A stretch of 64,000 nt of DNA from Phycisphaerae bacterium (lineage in GTDB: Bacteria > Planctomycetota > Phycisphaerae > UBA1845 > Fen-1342): the NCBI GenBank assembly GCA_028279405.1, contig JANQNU010000040.1, positions 1 to 64,000 on the forward strand, written 5' to 3'. Positions 18,272 through 26,583 of this stretch are shown piece after piece (the stretch's first letter is position 1; every line of letters starts with the position of its first letter). The translations under genes were made by a program, and so were the position numbers. Under the pieces are notes generated by a model. The model was given only the letters and a program-made list of their open reading frames with translations, did no database searches and was not told the DNA's origin.

Positions 18272-18661
18272 TCAGTTACGGGGTGGGTGAAAGACGCCAT
18301 CCGGAGTAGCGTCGGAGGGGGCACGATGAATGCCACTCAATTGCACCTGCGTGGGGCCCGCGTCCGCCGAGCTCGTGTTCGCTTCCACCGGTGGACAGGG
18401 AAGTTTGCCTGAGCCACAAGGCGCCGGGCAACCGGGTGGGCAATCGCATCGGTGATCCTGTGGGGGCGTGGGGGCGCCTTGCGAATCCTGATCGGGTGCC
18501 GAACCGGAGTGGTTACAGCAACCGCCGCCATCGCCTGGTTCGCCGGCCTCTGCGGTCGTTGCGCAGGTACGCGACAGACACGGCAGCAGCGCTTCCGGTA
18601 ATGCGAGGAACACTACCGCGACGCAAACAGGTATCAGGTTTGGGAGACGCGGGCTTTTCAC
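18272..18661 (-). CDS. Small exported Cys/Pro-rich protein
   Basis: A 129-residue protein with a hydrophobic N-terminus (LIPVCVAVVFLALPEALLPCL) and a mature part dominated by Cys, Pro, Gly, His and Asp. Clusters include GGGCCNHSG, HRCDCPPGCPAPCGSG and KLPCPP, with about a dozen cysteines in all and no recognisable fold. It is the first gene of the minus-strand cluster that ends with the TRASH-motif protein, 171 bases before the adaptor gene. I infer a periplasmic metal-binding peptide, but disulphide-rich packing is equally possible. A clear ribosome site was not found, so the start is provisional. Confidence 0.6.
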   Translation of the reverse strand: MKSPRLPNLIPVCVAVVFLALPEALLPCLSRTCATTAEAGEPGDGGGCCNHSGSAPDQDSQGAPTPPQDHRCDCPPGCPAPCGSGKLPCPPVEANTSSADAGPTQVQLSGIHRAPSDATPDGVFHPPRN

Positions 18662-19061
18662 GCAGCACTCCTTCGAAGCCGCCAGCCGCTTGGCTCTGAC
18701 GGAATCGATCGGATCGCGGCATCATCCTGGCGGGCTTCACAGCCTGCCAACAATGGAATTCTACCCATTTTTCGTTCCATTGCCCAACACTCCTCCCGAA
18801 TCCTGGCCTGCCGCTCTCCGTTATCGGCAAAATCTCCCCCCTTGTTTGCCGGCAATGGCACGGTCCGAATCCAACGTCCGATCACCTTTCCGGCGGCGTC
18901 GATACGTGCAGCGATCGGTTATCCAATCGGTCGGCATGTCGAGCCGATACACCCTGGGGATTCCTTGCGCGCAGGCGCGTAGCGGTCGAGCGGCCGCCGC
19001 GCCCGGAGAGATGCGGCCGGCCTCATGTTCCGGGGACCGACCCTGCGGAGTGTGGCGACCC
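18662..19061 (+). other. 400-base gap between divergent genes
   Basis: This gap separates the minus-strand exporter cluster from the c-di-GMP enzyme gene. It must hold both promoters, but I could not identify -35/-10 pairs with any confidence. The frame of the downstream gene is open from 18690, so a longer protein cannot be excluded. That extension lacks signal-peptide or domain character and looks like high-GC read-through. Confidence 0.5.
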
Positions 19062-22000
19062 ATGAACGAATCAAACGTCCACGCGCTCTCCTCGGGTACC
19101 TTGCCGGGTATCGACGACAACCGCCCGGAGCCACGAACGCCTACCGGCTGGACCAGCGCCGCGATGGCGATCACCTTGATCGCCGTGGCGGTCCTGGGCG
19201 TGCTGGGTCTCTCTACGTGGGGCGGGCTGCGCGATATTCCGCAGGCACGGACGCAGCTCGCCGAAACACAAGGTGAGGTCGGCCGACTCGACGAGCTGCT
19301 GACCATGGCCGCGCGAATGTACGCGGCGACTGCTGACCCAGCCTGGAAGGCACGCTACTTCGACCACGTCGGGCTGCTGGACGTCGAGATCGCGCGGGCC
19401 CGCGACCTGTCCATTCGCTTACTGGGCGAAGACCTGGGGTTTGCGACAGACGACGCGAATCGACAGCTGGTCGCGATCGAGAACCGGAGCTTCGACCTGG
19501 TCGCGCATGACCGGCGTGCCGAGGCCCTCGAGTTGCTCAACGCAGACGAGTATGCCCAACTGAAACAAGAGTACGCGGCCGGCATGGCGGCACTGTGGCG
19601 CGCCCTGGAGGGCTCCGCGGAGCGTCGGCTCAGTTTGCTTCAGACGCTACTCACGGGGTTGGTGGCGGCCGGCGCCGTCGGGCTGGTCATCGCCATGCTG
19701 GGCTGGCGCACATTGCAGCGCCAGCTGTGGTTTGCGGAAGCGCGCTCGGCAGGACCCGCGATCCGATTGGGGCGACCGTGGGGAATCGGCATCTGGGCCT
19801 GCGCCGCGCTCATTATCTGTCTGGGACTAACCGGCGTCGCCGTCAATGCGACCCGTCTACGGATCGAAGGTGATGCGCAAACGCGTTTTCGCAACCTCGC
19901 CAACCGACTGCTCGACGAGTCCGAGAAACGCGTTCACCATGCAGTCCATGCGTTGAACGGCTTTCGCGGCCTCTACGCCGCCAGCGAGTCTGTCACCCGT
20001 TCGGAGTTTCGGCGATTCCTCACGGAACAGCAATTGACAAGCCAATACCGCGGCGTGCTCGGTATCGGGTTCATCCGGGTCGTTCGGCGGGACGAACTGG
20101 GTGCGCTGATCGCCGCCGAGCGCGCTGACGGCGCACCCGAGTTCGAGATTCGAGCCGCGGACGGGGACAACGAACTCTTCGTCGTCAGCCTGATCGAACC
20201 GCTGCCGACCAATCATGAACTTTGGGGACGTGACCTGCGAACGGAGATCGCCGTCCGCGGAGCGATTGAGCGCGCAATCGAAAGTGGGATGCCGGCGCTC
20301 AGCGGGAGCATTGTGGTGGAGCGTGACGGCGTTCGAAAACGAGTCTTCCTGCATCTGATGCCCGTCCATCAGTACGACGAGAACGCCAAGCCGATGTTCG
20401 CGGGCCTGGTGTTCGCTACGATCGGTATCGATGAGGTGTTTGCCGGTCTCCCCGCGTCGGCCGGCAACATGGTCGATCTCGAGGTATTCGACGGACGACA
20501 ACTCACTCCCGAGCGGCGGATGCTCTATCTGCGTGGTACCGATGCCGACCAGCCGGGTGTGATCGCGACGTCCGATCGCGCTGCACCCGCGTTCAGTACG
20601 GTTCGGCGAATCGAGATCGGCGGCCGAGAGTGGTCGATTGCCCTCGCATCATCGCCTTTGTTCGAGAAGAGTATCGACTATACCACGCTACGTGCGCTGG
20701 AACTGGGCGGCGTGCTCCTCAGCTTGCTGCTGGCTGCTCTGGTCTGGACGCAGGCCACCGGCCGATACCGGGCCCTGGCCCTGGCGCGCGTCATGACCGC
20801 CGACCTTGCGACCGCCAAGAGTCAGGCCGAACGCGTATTGCTCGAAGCGGAGACGCTACGACGCACTGTCGACGAGCAGTCGATCGTTTCAGTCACTGAC
20901 AACAAGGGTGTGATCATCGAAGCCAACGACCGGTTCTGCGAGATTAGCGGCTACACGAGAGACGAGGTCATCGGTCGCGACCACCGAATCGTGAACTCCG
21001 GCTTCCACCCCAAGTCATTTTGGACCAACGTCTGGCGTATGGTGGCGTCGGGCCAGACCTGGCGCGGGGAGATCTGCAACCGATCGAAGAATGGTTCGCT
21101 GTATTGGGTGGACTCGATCATTGCACCGTTTGCTGATCCGGACGGAACGATTTCCAAGTTCGTTTCCATCCGCACCGACATTACCGAGCGAAAACGGGCG
21201 GACGAAGAACTCCGAGCCGCGGCGCGGACGGACCGGCTCACCGGATTACCCAACCGCGCCTTGTTCATCGATCGCTTGCAGCAGGCGCTGCACCGGGCCC
21301 AAACGGAGGTCGACTATCACTTCGCGGTCCTCTTCCTCGACTTCGATCGGTTCAAGATCATCAACGACAGTCTGGGACACGAAATGGGCGATCTTCTGCT
21401 TCGGAAGATCGCCGAGCGGCTGACAACGACGCTACATGCAAACAGTTCGCTCAGGCGCGAGGCTCGCGGAAACACCGCCGCTCGTCTCGGCGGTGACGAG
21501 TTCGTCCTGTTGCTCGATCCGCTCAGCGCGCCGCAGGAAGAGATCGAGATGGCGCAACGGTTGCTCGAAGTGTTGTCCAAGCCGTACCGTCTGGGTGACC
21601 GCGACGTGTACTCCACCGCCAGCATCGGTATCGTCACTAGTGAGATCGAGACGACCAGTGCCGATGAGGTCGTCCGTAATGCCGATATCGCGATGTACGA
21701 AGCCAAGTCCGCCGGGAAGGCATGCTATGCAGTATTCGACGCTTCCATGCTCGAACGTGTCCACAGCCGGCATCAGGTGGAGAACGATCTGCGGGCGGCG
21801 GTCGAATCCGGGGAGATACGCGTCGCCTACCAGCCCATCGTCCACCTCGAGTCGGGACGCGTCGTGTCGTTCGAGGCGCTGGCGCGCTGGGATCACCCGC
21901 GCCTGGGTGCCATTCCACCCACCGAGTTCATTCAGGTCGCTGAGGAGATCGGACTGATCGTTCCGCTCGGACGGCTGGTGATGGAACAAGCCGGCGTGCT

Positions 22001-22583
22001 GCTCTCACGCTTGCGCCAAATCCCAGGAAACGAACAACTCTGTATGAACGTGAACGTCTCTCGCCGACAGTTGGCCGACGCCGGCTTCGTTTCCGAGCTG
22101 CGCTCACTCTTGCGGACGCTCTCGATTCCGCCGGCCAATTTGCGACTCGAGATCACCGAATCGGCGGTGATCGCAGCCCCGGAGTCCATCGAGACTTCGT
22201 TGAACGCGGTGAAAGACCTCGGCGTTCATCTGCACTTGGACGATTTCGGCACCGGCCTCTCGTCGCTTAGCCTGCTGCGCCGGCTGCCGCTGGACGGTAT
22301 CAAGATCGATCGCAGCTTTATCGATTCGGCCGACGGCGATCTCGAGTCCGTAGCGATCCTGCACGCGATCATCTCCCTCGGACACAACCTTGGGATGGCG
22401 GTTACCGCCGAAGGGATCTCCGAGCAGTCGCAGGTCGCAACGGTGCTGGCACTCGAGTGTGACCTGGTTCAGGGCTTCCTGTTCGGACACCCCTCGCCCG
22501 CATCGGAAGCCGAGTCGATGCTTCAGAAGGACTTGCGGGTCGCGCTCCAGACCGCCTCGGCAGTCGGCAGTTGGCGGATCTGA
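19062..22583 (+). CDS. CHASE-PAS-GGDEF-EAL membrane sensor for cyclic di-GMP
   Basis: A 1173-residue bifunctional c-di-GMP enzyme. Helix 1 (residues ~30-50) and helix 2 (~180-205) enclose a helical extracytoplasmic domain. Helix 3 (~228-250) is followed by a CHASE ligand-sensing domain (FRGLYAASESVTRSEFRRFL, GVLGIGFIRVVRRDE) and helix 4 (~540). The cytoplasmic part has a PAS domain (ITDNKG-type start, ISGYTRDEVIGRDHRIVNSG), a GGDEF domain with the intact motif RLGGDEF, and an EAL domain with FEALARW, NVNVSRRQL and LDDFGTGLSS. Both catalytic motifs are intact, so it could make and break c-di-GMP. The ATG at 19062 fits the first helix; the ribosome site is weak. Confidence 0.9.
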   Translation: MNESNVHALSSGTLPGIDDNRPEPRTPTGWTSAAMAITLIAVAVLGVLGLSTWGGLRDIPQARTQLAETQGEVGRLDELLTMAARMYAATADPAWKARYFDHVGLLDVEIARARDLSIRLLGEDLGFATDDANRQLVAIENRSFDLVAHDRRAEALELLNADEYAQLKQEYAAGMAALWRALEGSAERRLSLLQTLLTGLVAAGAVGLVIAMLGWRTLQRQLWFAEARSAGPAIRLGRPWGIGIWACAALIICLGLTGVAVNATRLRIEGDAQTRFRNLANRLLDESEKRVHHAVHALNGFRGLYAASESVTRSEFRRFLTEQQLTSQYRGVLGIGFIRVVRRDELGALIAAERADGAPEFEIRAADGDNELFVVSLIEPLPTNHELWGRDLRTEIAVRGAIERAIESGMPALSGSIVVERDGVRKRVFLHLMPVHQYDENAKPMFAGLVFATIGIDEVFAGLPASAGNMVDLEVFDGRQLTPERRMLYLRGTDADQPGVIATSDRAAPAFSTVRRIEIGGREWSIALASSPLFEKSIDYTTLRALELGGVLLSLLLAALVWTQATGRYRALALARVMTADLATAKSQAERVLLEAETLRRTVDEQSIVSVTDNKGVIIEANDRFCEISGYTRDEVIGRDHRIVNSGFHPKSFWTNVWRMVASGQTWRGEICNRSKNGSLYWVDSIIAPFADPDGTISKFVSIRTDITERKRADEELRAAARTDRLTGLPNRALFIDRLQQALHRAQTEVDYHFAVLFLDFDRFKIINDSLGHEMGDLLLRKIAERLTTTLHANSSLRREARGNTAARLGGDEFVLLLDPLSAPQEEIEMAQRLLEVLSKPYRLGDRDVYSTASIGIVTSEIETTSADEVVRNADIAMYEAKSAGKACYAVFDASMLERVHSRHQVENDLRAAVESGEIRVAYQPIVHLESGRVVSFEALARWDHPRLGAIPPTEFIQVAEEIGLIVPLGRLVMEQAGVLLSRLRQIPGNEQLCMNVNVSRRQLADAGFVSELRSLLRTLSIPPANLRLEITESAVIAAPESIETSLNAVKDLGVHLHLDDFGTGLSSLSLLRRLPLDGIKIDRSFIDSADGDLESVAILHAIISLGHNLGMAVTAEGISEQSQVATVLALECDLVQGFLFGHPSPASEAESMLQKDLRVALQTASAVGSWRI

Positions 22584-22596
22584 GCGGCGAAGGAGT

Positions 22597-24197
<1,601 letters not shown>

Positions 24198-24198
<1 letters not shown>

Positions 24199-24214
24199 AT
24201 CCAACAGTATAGCA
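24198..24214 (-). promoter_or_regulatory. Candidate extended -10 promoter for rtcR, possibly leaderless
   Basis: On the minus strand TGCTATACT is an extended -10 element, with TATACT at 24211-24206. It lies only seven bases before the ATG at 24198. Transcription would begin at or next to the start codon, and no ribosome site is visible, so a leaderless message is likely. No convincing -35 was found, as expected for an extended -10. Confidence 0.4.
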
Positions 24215-24330
24215 TCTGATACAAGAGGCTAGTCGACTGCGCCGCTGTTGAACTGTATTCGAGATCGCGAAATCGACATAACCGTATTTAAATAATGATC
24301 TTAAGAGAAATATTGCGATCGGTCAGCGTT

Positions 24331-24347
24331 CTGGAACATGGCCTGCA
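24331..24347 (+). promoter_or_regulatory. Sigma54 (-24/-12) promoter of the rsr-rtcB operon
   Basis: CTGGAACATGGCCTGCA matches the -24/-12 consensus with the invariant GG (24333-24334) and GC (24345-24346) exactly ten bases apart and good flanks (CTGG, TGCA). Transcription should start near 24358, leaving a ~36-base leader with GGAGGT before the rsr ATG. Its position downstream of a divergent sigma54 activator gene makes the call strong. It also rules out the in-frame ATG codons at 24295 and 24338, which lie before the transcript start. Confidence 0.8.
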
Positions 24348-24393
24348 ATACGAAGCTCGACAAACGATGGAGTCGTTGCTCGGAGGTGAGACC

Positions 24394-25962
24394 ATGGCCA
24401 ACAAGACGCTGTTTCGATCGATCGCCGGACCGCGAATCGCGCGCACCGATACGGTCAACGCCGAGTGCGCTCCGGCTTACGCGTTGGCGCCCGAGCAGGC
24501 GCTGGCTCAGTACGCCGCGACTGGCTGCCTCAACGCGACGTTCTATGCTGGTGCCGAAATGCAGCTGAACGAGCTGCACCGACTCGCGGAGCAGGTCGAG
24601 CCGCGGTTTGTCGCCAAGACGGCCGTGTACTGTCGCGAGCGCGGGTTCATGAAGGATACACCGGCCGTGCTGTGTGCGATCCTATCGCTCCGCGCTCCGG
24701 CTTTGTTCGAGGCGGTGTTCGCGCGGGTAATCGACAACGCACGAATGCTGCGAAACTTCGTGCAGGTGATGCGTAGTGGGGCGGTCGGGCGCAAGTCGCT
24801 CGGATCGCTGCCCAAACGTCTGATTCGCGAGTGGCTGGCGGCGCGTTCCGATGAGGCCCTCTTCCGGGCGTCGGTAGGGCAGTCGCCGTCGCTGACGGAC
24901 ATTGTCCGCATGGTGCATCCGAAGCCGGCCTCGACGGCGCGTTCGGCGCTGTACGGATACCTGCTGGGACGCGACCACGATGCGACGGCGCTGCCGGGCC
25001 TGGTGCGCGAGTTTGAGGCGTTCAAGCGCTCGCCGGCCGGACGCGTGCCGGACGTTCCGTTTCAGATGCTCACGGCACTACCGCTCGAGAAGGGTGCGTG
25101 GAACCAGTTGGCCCAGCGGGCGCCGTGGCAGATGACGCGGATGAACCTCAACACCTTCGCGCGTCACGGCGTGTTCGGCAAGCGCGACCACGTACGAGCG
25201 ATAGCAGATCGGCTGCGCGATCCGGACGCAATCGCGAAGGCACGGGTGTTCCCGTATCAGTTGCTGATGGCGTACCGCGCGGCGACGGATGCGATCCCGG
25301 CCGAGATTCGCGCGGCGTTGCAGGACGCGCTCGAGATCGCGATCCAGAACGTGCCGCAGGTTGCCGGCAAGGTGTACGTGTTCCCGGACGTTTCCGGGTC
25401 GATGCATACCCCGGTGACCGGGCAGCGTCGCGGCGGCACGACGCAGGTTCGTTGTATCGACGTGGCGGCGCTGATCGCGGCCGCGGTCCTGCGACGTAAT
25501 CCGGATGCGGAGGTATTGCCGTTCGAGAGCGACGTCGTTTCGGTACGTTTGAATCCGCGCGACAGCGTGATGACCAACGCACAGAAGCTTGCAGCGCTGC
25601 CGTGGGGCGGTACCAACTGCAGTGCGCCGCTGGCCTGGCTGAACATGCGCGAGGCGCGCGGCGACCTGGTGATCTACGTCTCGGACAACGAGTCGTGGGT
25701 GGATAGCTCAGCGTACGGCCGTGGGGGGGGCGGCCGTACCGCAACAATGGAAGCGTGGGCGGACTTCAAACGCCGCAGCCCGCAGGCGCGGATGGTCTGT
25801 ATCGACATCCAGCCGAACCGGACCACGCAAGCACAGGAGCGTTCGGACATCCTGAACGTCGGCGGCTTCTCGGACAGCGTGTTCGAGATCGTCGCGGCTT
25901 ACGCCAAGGGTGAACTGGACGCAGCGCATTGGGTCGGCCGCATCGAGGCGGTCGAGCTCTGA
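24394..25962 (+). CDS. rsr: Ro60/Rsr, TROVE-domain RNA-binding ring protein
   Basis: Rsr is the bacterial orthologue of the Ro60 autoantigen. It forms a HEAT-repeat ring that binds Y RNAs on its outside and ends of damaged or misfolded RNA in its hole. The 522-residue product has the TROVE domain at residues ~25-325 (QALAQYAATGCLNATFYAG, FVAKTAVYCRERGFMKDTP, LPKRLIREWL) and a C-terminal von Willebrand A domain with the MIDAS motif DVSGS at ~332-336. The ATG at 24394 follows GGAGGT and lies after the sigma54 start site. The Y-RNA-like array begins nine bases after its stop and rtcB follows. Confidence 0.96.
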   Translation: MANKTLFRSIAGPRIARTDTVNAECAPAYALAPEQALAQYAATGCLNATFYAGAEMQLNELHRLAEQVEPRFVAKTAVYCRERGFMKDTPAVLCAILSLRAPALFEAVFARVIDNARMLRNFVQVMRSGAVGRKSLGSLPKRLIREWLAARSDEALFRASVGQSPSLTDIVRMVHPKPASTARSALYGYLLGRDHDATALPGLVREFEAFKRSPAGRVPDVPFQMLTALPLEKGAWNQLAQRAPWQMTRMNLNTFARHGVFGKRDHVRAIADRLRDPDAIAKARVFPYQLLMAYRAATDAIPAEIRAALQDALEIAIQNVPQVAGKVYVFPDVSGSMHTPVTGQRRGGTTQVRCIDVAALIAAAVLRRNPDAEVLPFESDVVSVRLNPRDSVMTNAQKLAALPWGGTNCSAPLAWLNMREARGDLVIYVSDNESWVDSSAYGRGGGGRTATMEAWADFKRRSPQARMVCIDIQPNRTTQAQERSDILNVGGFSDSVFEIVAAYAKGELDAAHWVGRIEAVEL

Positions 25963-25970
25963 TGTTCGGT

Positions 25971-26054
25971 CGGGCCGCGGACGGAATGCCGTCGGGACTA
26001 CATCGTTGAAGAAGCGTCAGTAGCGTCTCGACAAGTCTCGTCCGTCCGGGCCCG
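25971..26054 (+). ncRNA. Y-RNA-like unit 1 (minimal stem-loop, no tRNA mimic)
   Basis: An 84-base hairpin. The outer stem CGGGCC..GGACGGA (25971-25985) pairs with TCCGTCC.GGCCCG (26041-26054). Then comes the asymmetric internal loop shared by all four units: ATGCC (25986-25990) opposite AAGTCTCG (26033-26040). The inner stem GTCGGGAC (25991-25998) pairs with GTCTCGAC (26025-26032) and opens at the conserved ACTACAT into a short terminal loop with no tRNA-like arms. The loop is the presumed Rsr-binding site by analogy with Y RNAs. It begins nine bases after the rsr stop and is read in the same direction. Confidence 0.72.
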
Positions 26055-26076
26055 GGCGACGTTGGAGAGGAAGCAG

Positions 26077-26149
26077 GACCTCATGGTGAAATCGGAAATC
26101 ATGGGCGCCTACGAAGCGCCGGTTCCAGGTTCGAGTCCTGGTGAGGTCG
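26077..26149 (+). tRNA. tRNA-Arg (anticodon ACG), normal order
   Basis: A 73-base cloverleaf. The acceptor is GACCTCA/TGAGGTC (7 pairs), followed by a D arm GTGA/TCAT with GG in its loop. The anticodon stem GGCGC/GCGCC (5 pairs) carries loop CTACGAA, giving anticodon ACG. The variable region has four bases, and the T arm is CCAGG/CCTGG with loop TTCGAGT. CCA is not encoded. It sits inside the rsr-rtcB RNA array, 22 bases after Y unit 1, and its last base directly abuts the outer stem of Y unit 2. It could be a working tRNA or a stress-induced decoy or reporter for anticodon nucleases; the sequence alone cannot decide. Confidence 0.8.
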
Positions 26150-26260
26150 TCGGGGCGAATGCTCGACGGGACTACATGGTGAAGCACCTCAGACGGTGTG
26201 AAGGGTTCAAATCCCGCGCGCCCATGTGGCGCAGGTCCCGTCGGATGATTGTCGCCTCGG
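26150..26260 (+). ncRNA. Y-RNA-like unit 2 (partial tRNA mimic)
   Basis: A 111-base hairpin. The outer stem TCGGGGCGA (26150-26158) pairs with TCGCCTCGG (26252-26260). The shared internal loop is ATGCT (26159-26163) opposite GATGATTG (26244-26251). The inner stem CGACGGGAC (26164-26172) pairs perfectly with GTCCCGTCG (26235-26243). Inside are a CACC/GGTG hairpin, a T arm GGG-TTCAAAT-CCC (26203-26215) and a closed acceptor-like stem GCGCC/GGCGC (26218-26232). There is no D arm. The 5' end touches the 3' end of the tRNA-Arg, so tRNA 3' processing could create it. Confidence 0.75.
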
Positions 26261-26264
26261 ATGG

Positions 26265-26420
26265 AAGAATGTCGGGTTGCGAATGCTGGCAGGACTACAT
26301 TAACGCGCGGTTGCGGGTTCAAATCCCGCCGGGCCGGTGGCTGTTCACCATCACGTCCGTAGCTCAAATGGATAGAGCACGCGAAGCCTCTTGCCGACCC
26401 TCGTCGCGATTCGACATCTT
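26265..26420 (+). ncRNA. Y-RNA-like unit 3 (YrlA type, full permuted tRNA mimic)
   Basis: A 156-base RNA. The outer stem (26265-26282 with 26404-26420) includes GCGA/TCGC. The shared internal loop is ATGCT (26283-26287) opposite GACCCTCG (26396-26403). The inner stem GGCAGGA (26288-26294) pairs with TCTTGCC (26389-26395). The tip is a tRNA in permuted order. A CGCG/CGCG pair stands in the anticodon-stem position. T arm GCGGG-TTCAAAT-CCCGC (26313-26329) comes next, then acceptor CGGGC/GTCCG closed by a GGTG/CACC hairpin (26330-26359). TA and the D arm GCTC/GAGC (26362-26378) with GG in the loop complete it. This is the layout described for Salmonella YrlA. Confidence 0.82.
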
Positions 26421-26437
26421 GTTTGGCCCGGGGAAAA

Positions 26438-26583
26438 CCGGGCGGCGAATGCCGGTGGAACTACATGGGCTGTTAACCCGAAGGTTGCGGGTTCGAGTCC
26501 CGCCGGGTCCATTACGAATTACGGATGGGCCCGTAGCTCAAGTGGCAGAGCGCGACGTTTCGCCAACACTTGTCGCCGCCCGG
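26438..26583 (+). ncRNA. Y-RNA-like unit 4 (YrlA type, permuted tRNA mimic with Asn-like anticodon hairpin)
   Basis: A 146-base RNA. The outer stem CCGGGCGGCGA (26438-26448) pairs perfectly with 26573-26583. The internal loop is ATGCC (26449-26453) opposite AACACTTG (26565-26572). The inner stem GGTGGAA (26454-26460) pairs with TTTCGCC (26558-26564). The tip has a hairpin GGG-CTGTTAA-CCC (26467-26479) like a tRNA-Asn anticodon arm (GTT), then T arm GCGGG-TTCGAGT-CCCGC (26487-26503). Acceptor strands CGGGTCC (26504-26510) and GGGCCCG (26527-26533) pair across a 15-base linker, followed by D arm GCTC/GAGC (26536-26551). The CACTTG and CGAA strands recall the Ro-binding strands of vertebrate Y RNAs. 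Confidence 0.82.

Noticed and set aside
18690-19061. An N-terminal 124-residue extension of the c-di-GMP enzyme.
   Set aside because: The extension is low-complexity and Arg/Pro-rich with no membrane helix; the ATG at 19062 fits the first transmembrane segment.
24295-24393. Earlier in-frame ATG codons for rsr.
   Set aside because: The ATG codons at 24295 and 24338 lie before the predicted sigma54 transcript start, and the strong GGAGGT site serves the ATG at 24394.
26426-26443. GCCCGG-GGAAAA-CCGGGC hairpin as a terminator inside the RNA array.
   Set aside because: There is no T tract after it, and its right arm is also the outer stem of unit 4. It may be an alternative fold.
26300-26560. 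Split or permuted genes for functional tRNAs (3' half before 5' half).
   Set aside because: The halves are enclosed by long outer stems and a shared internal loop, and unit 3 has only five acceptor pairs. A Y RNA with a tRNA mimic explains all of this better, although processing to a real tRNA from unit 4 is not formally excluded.
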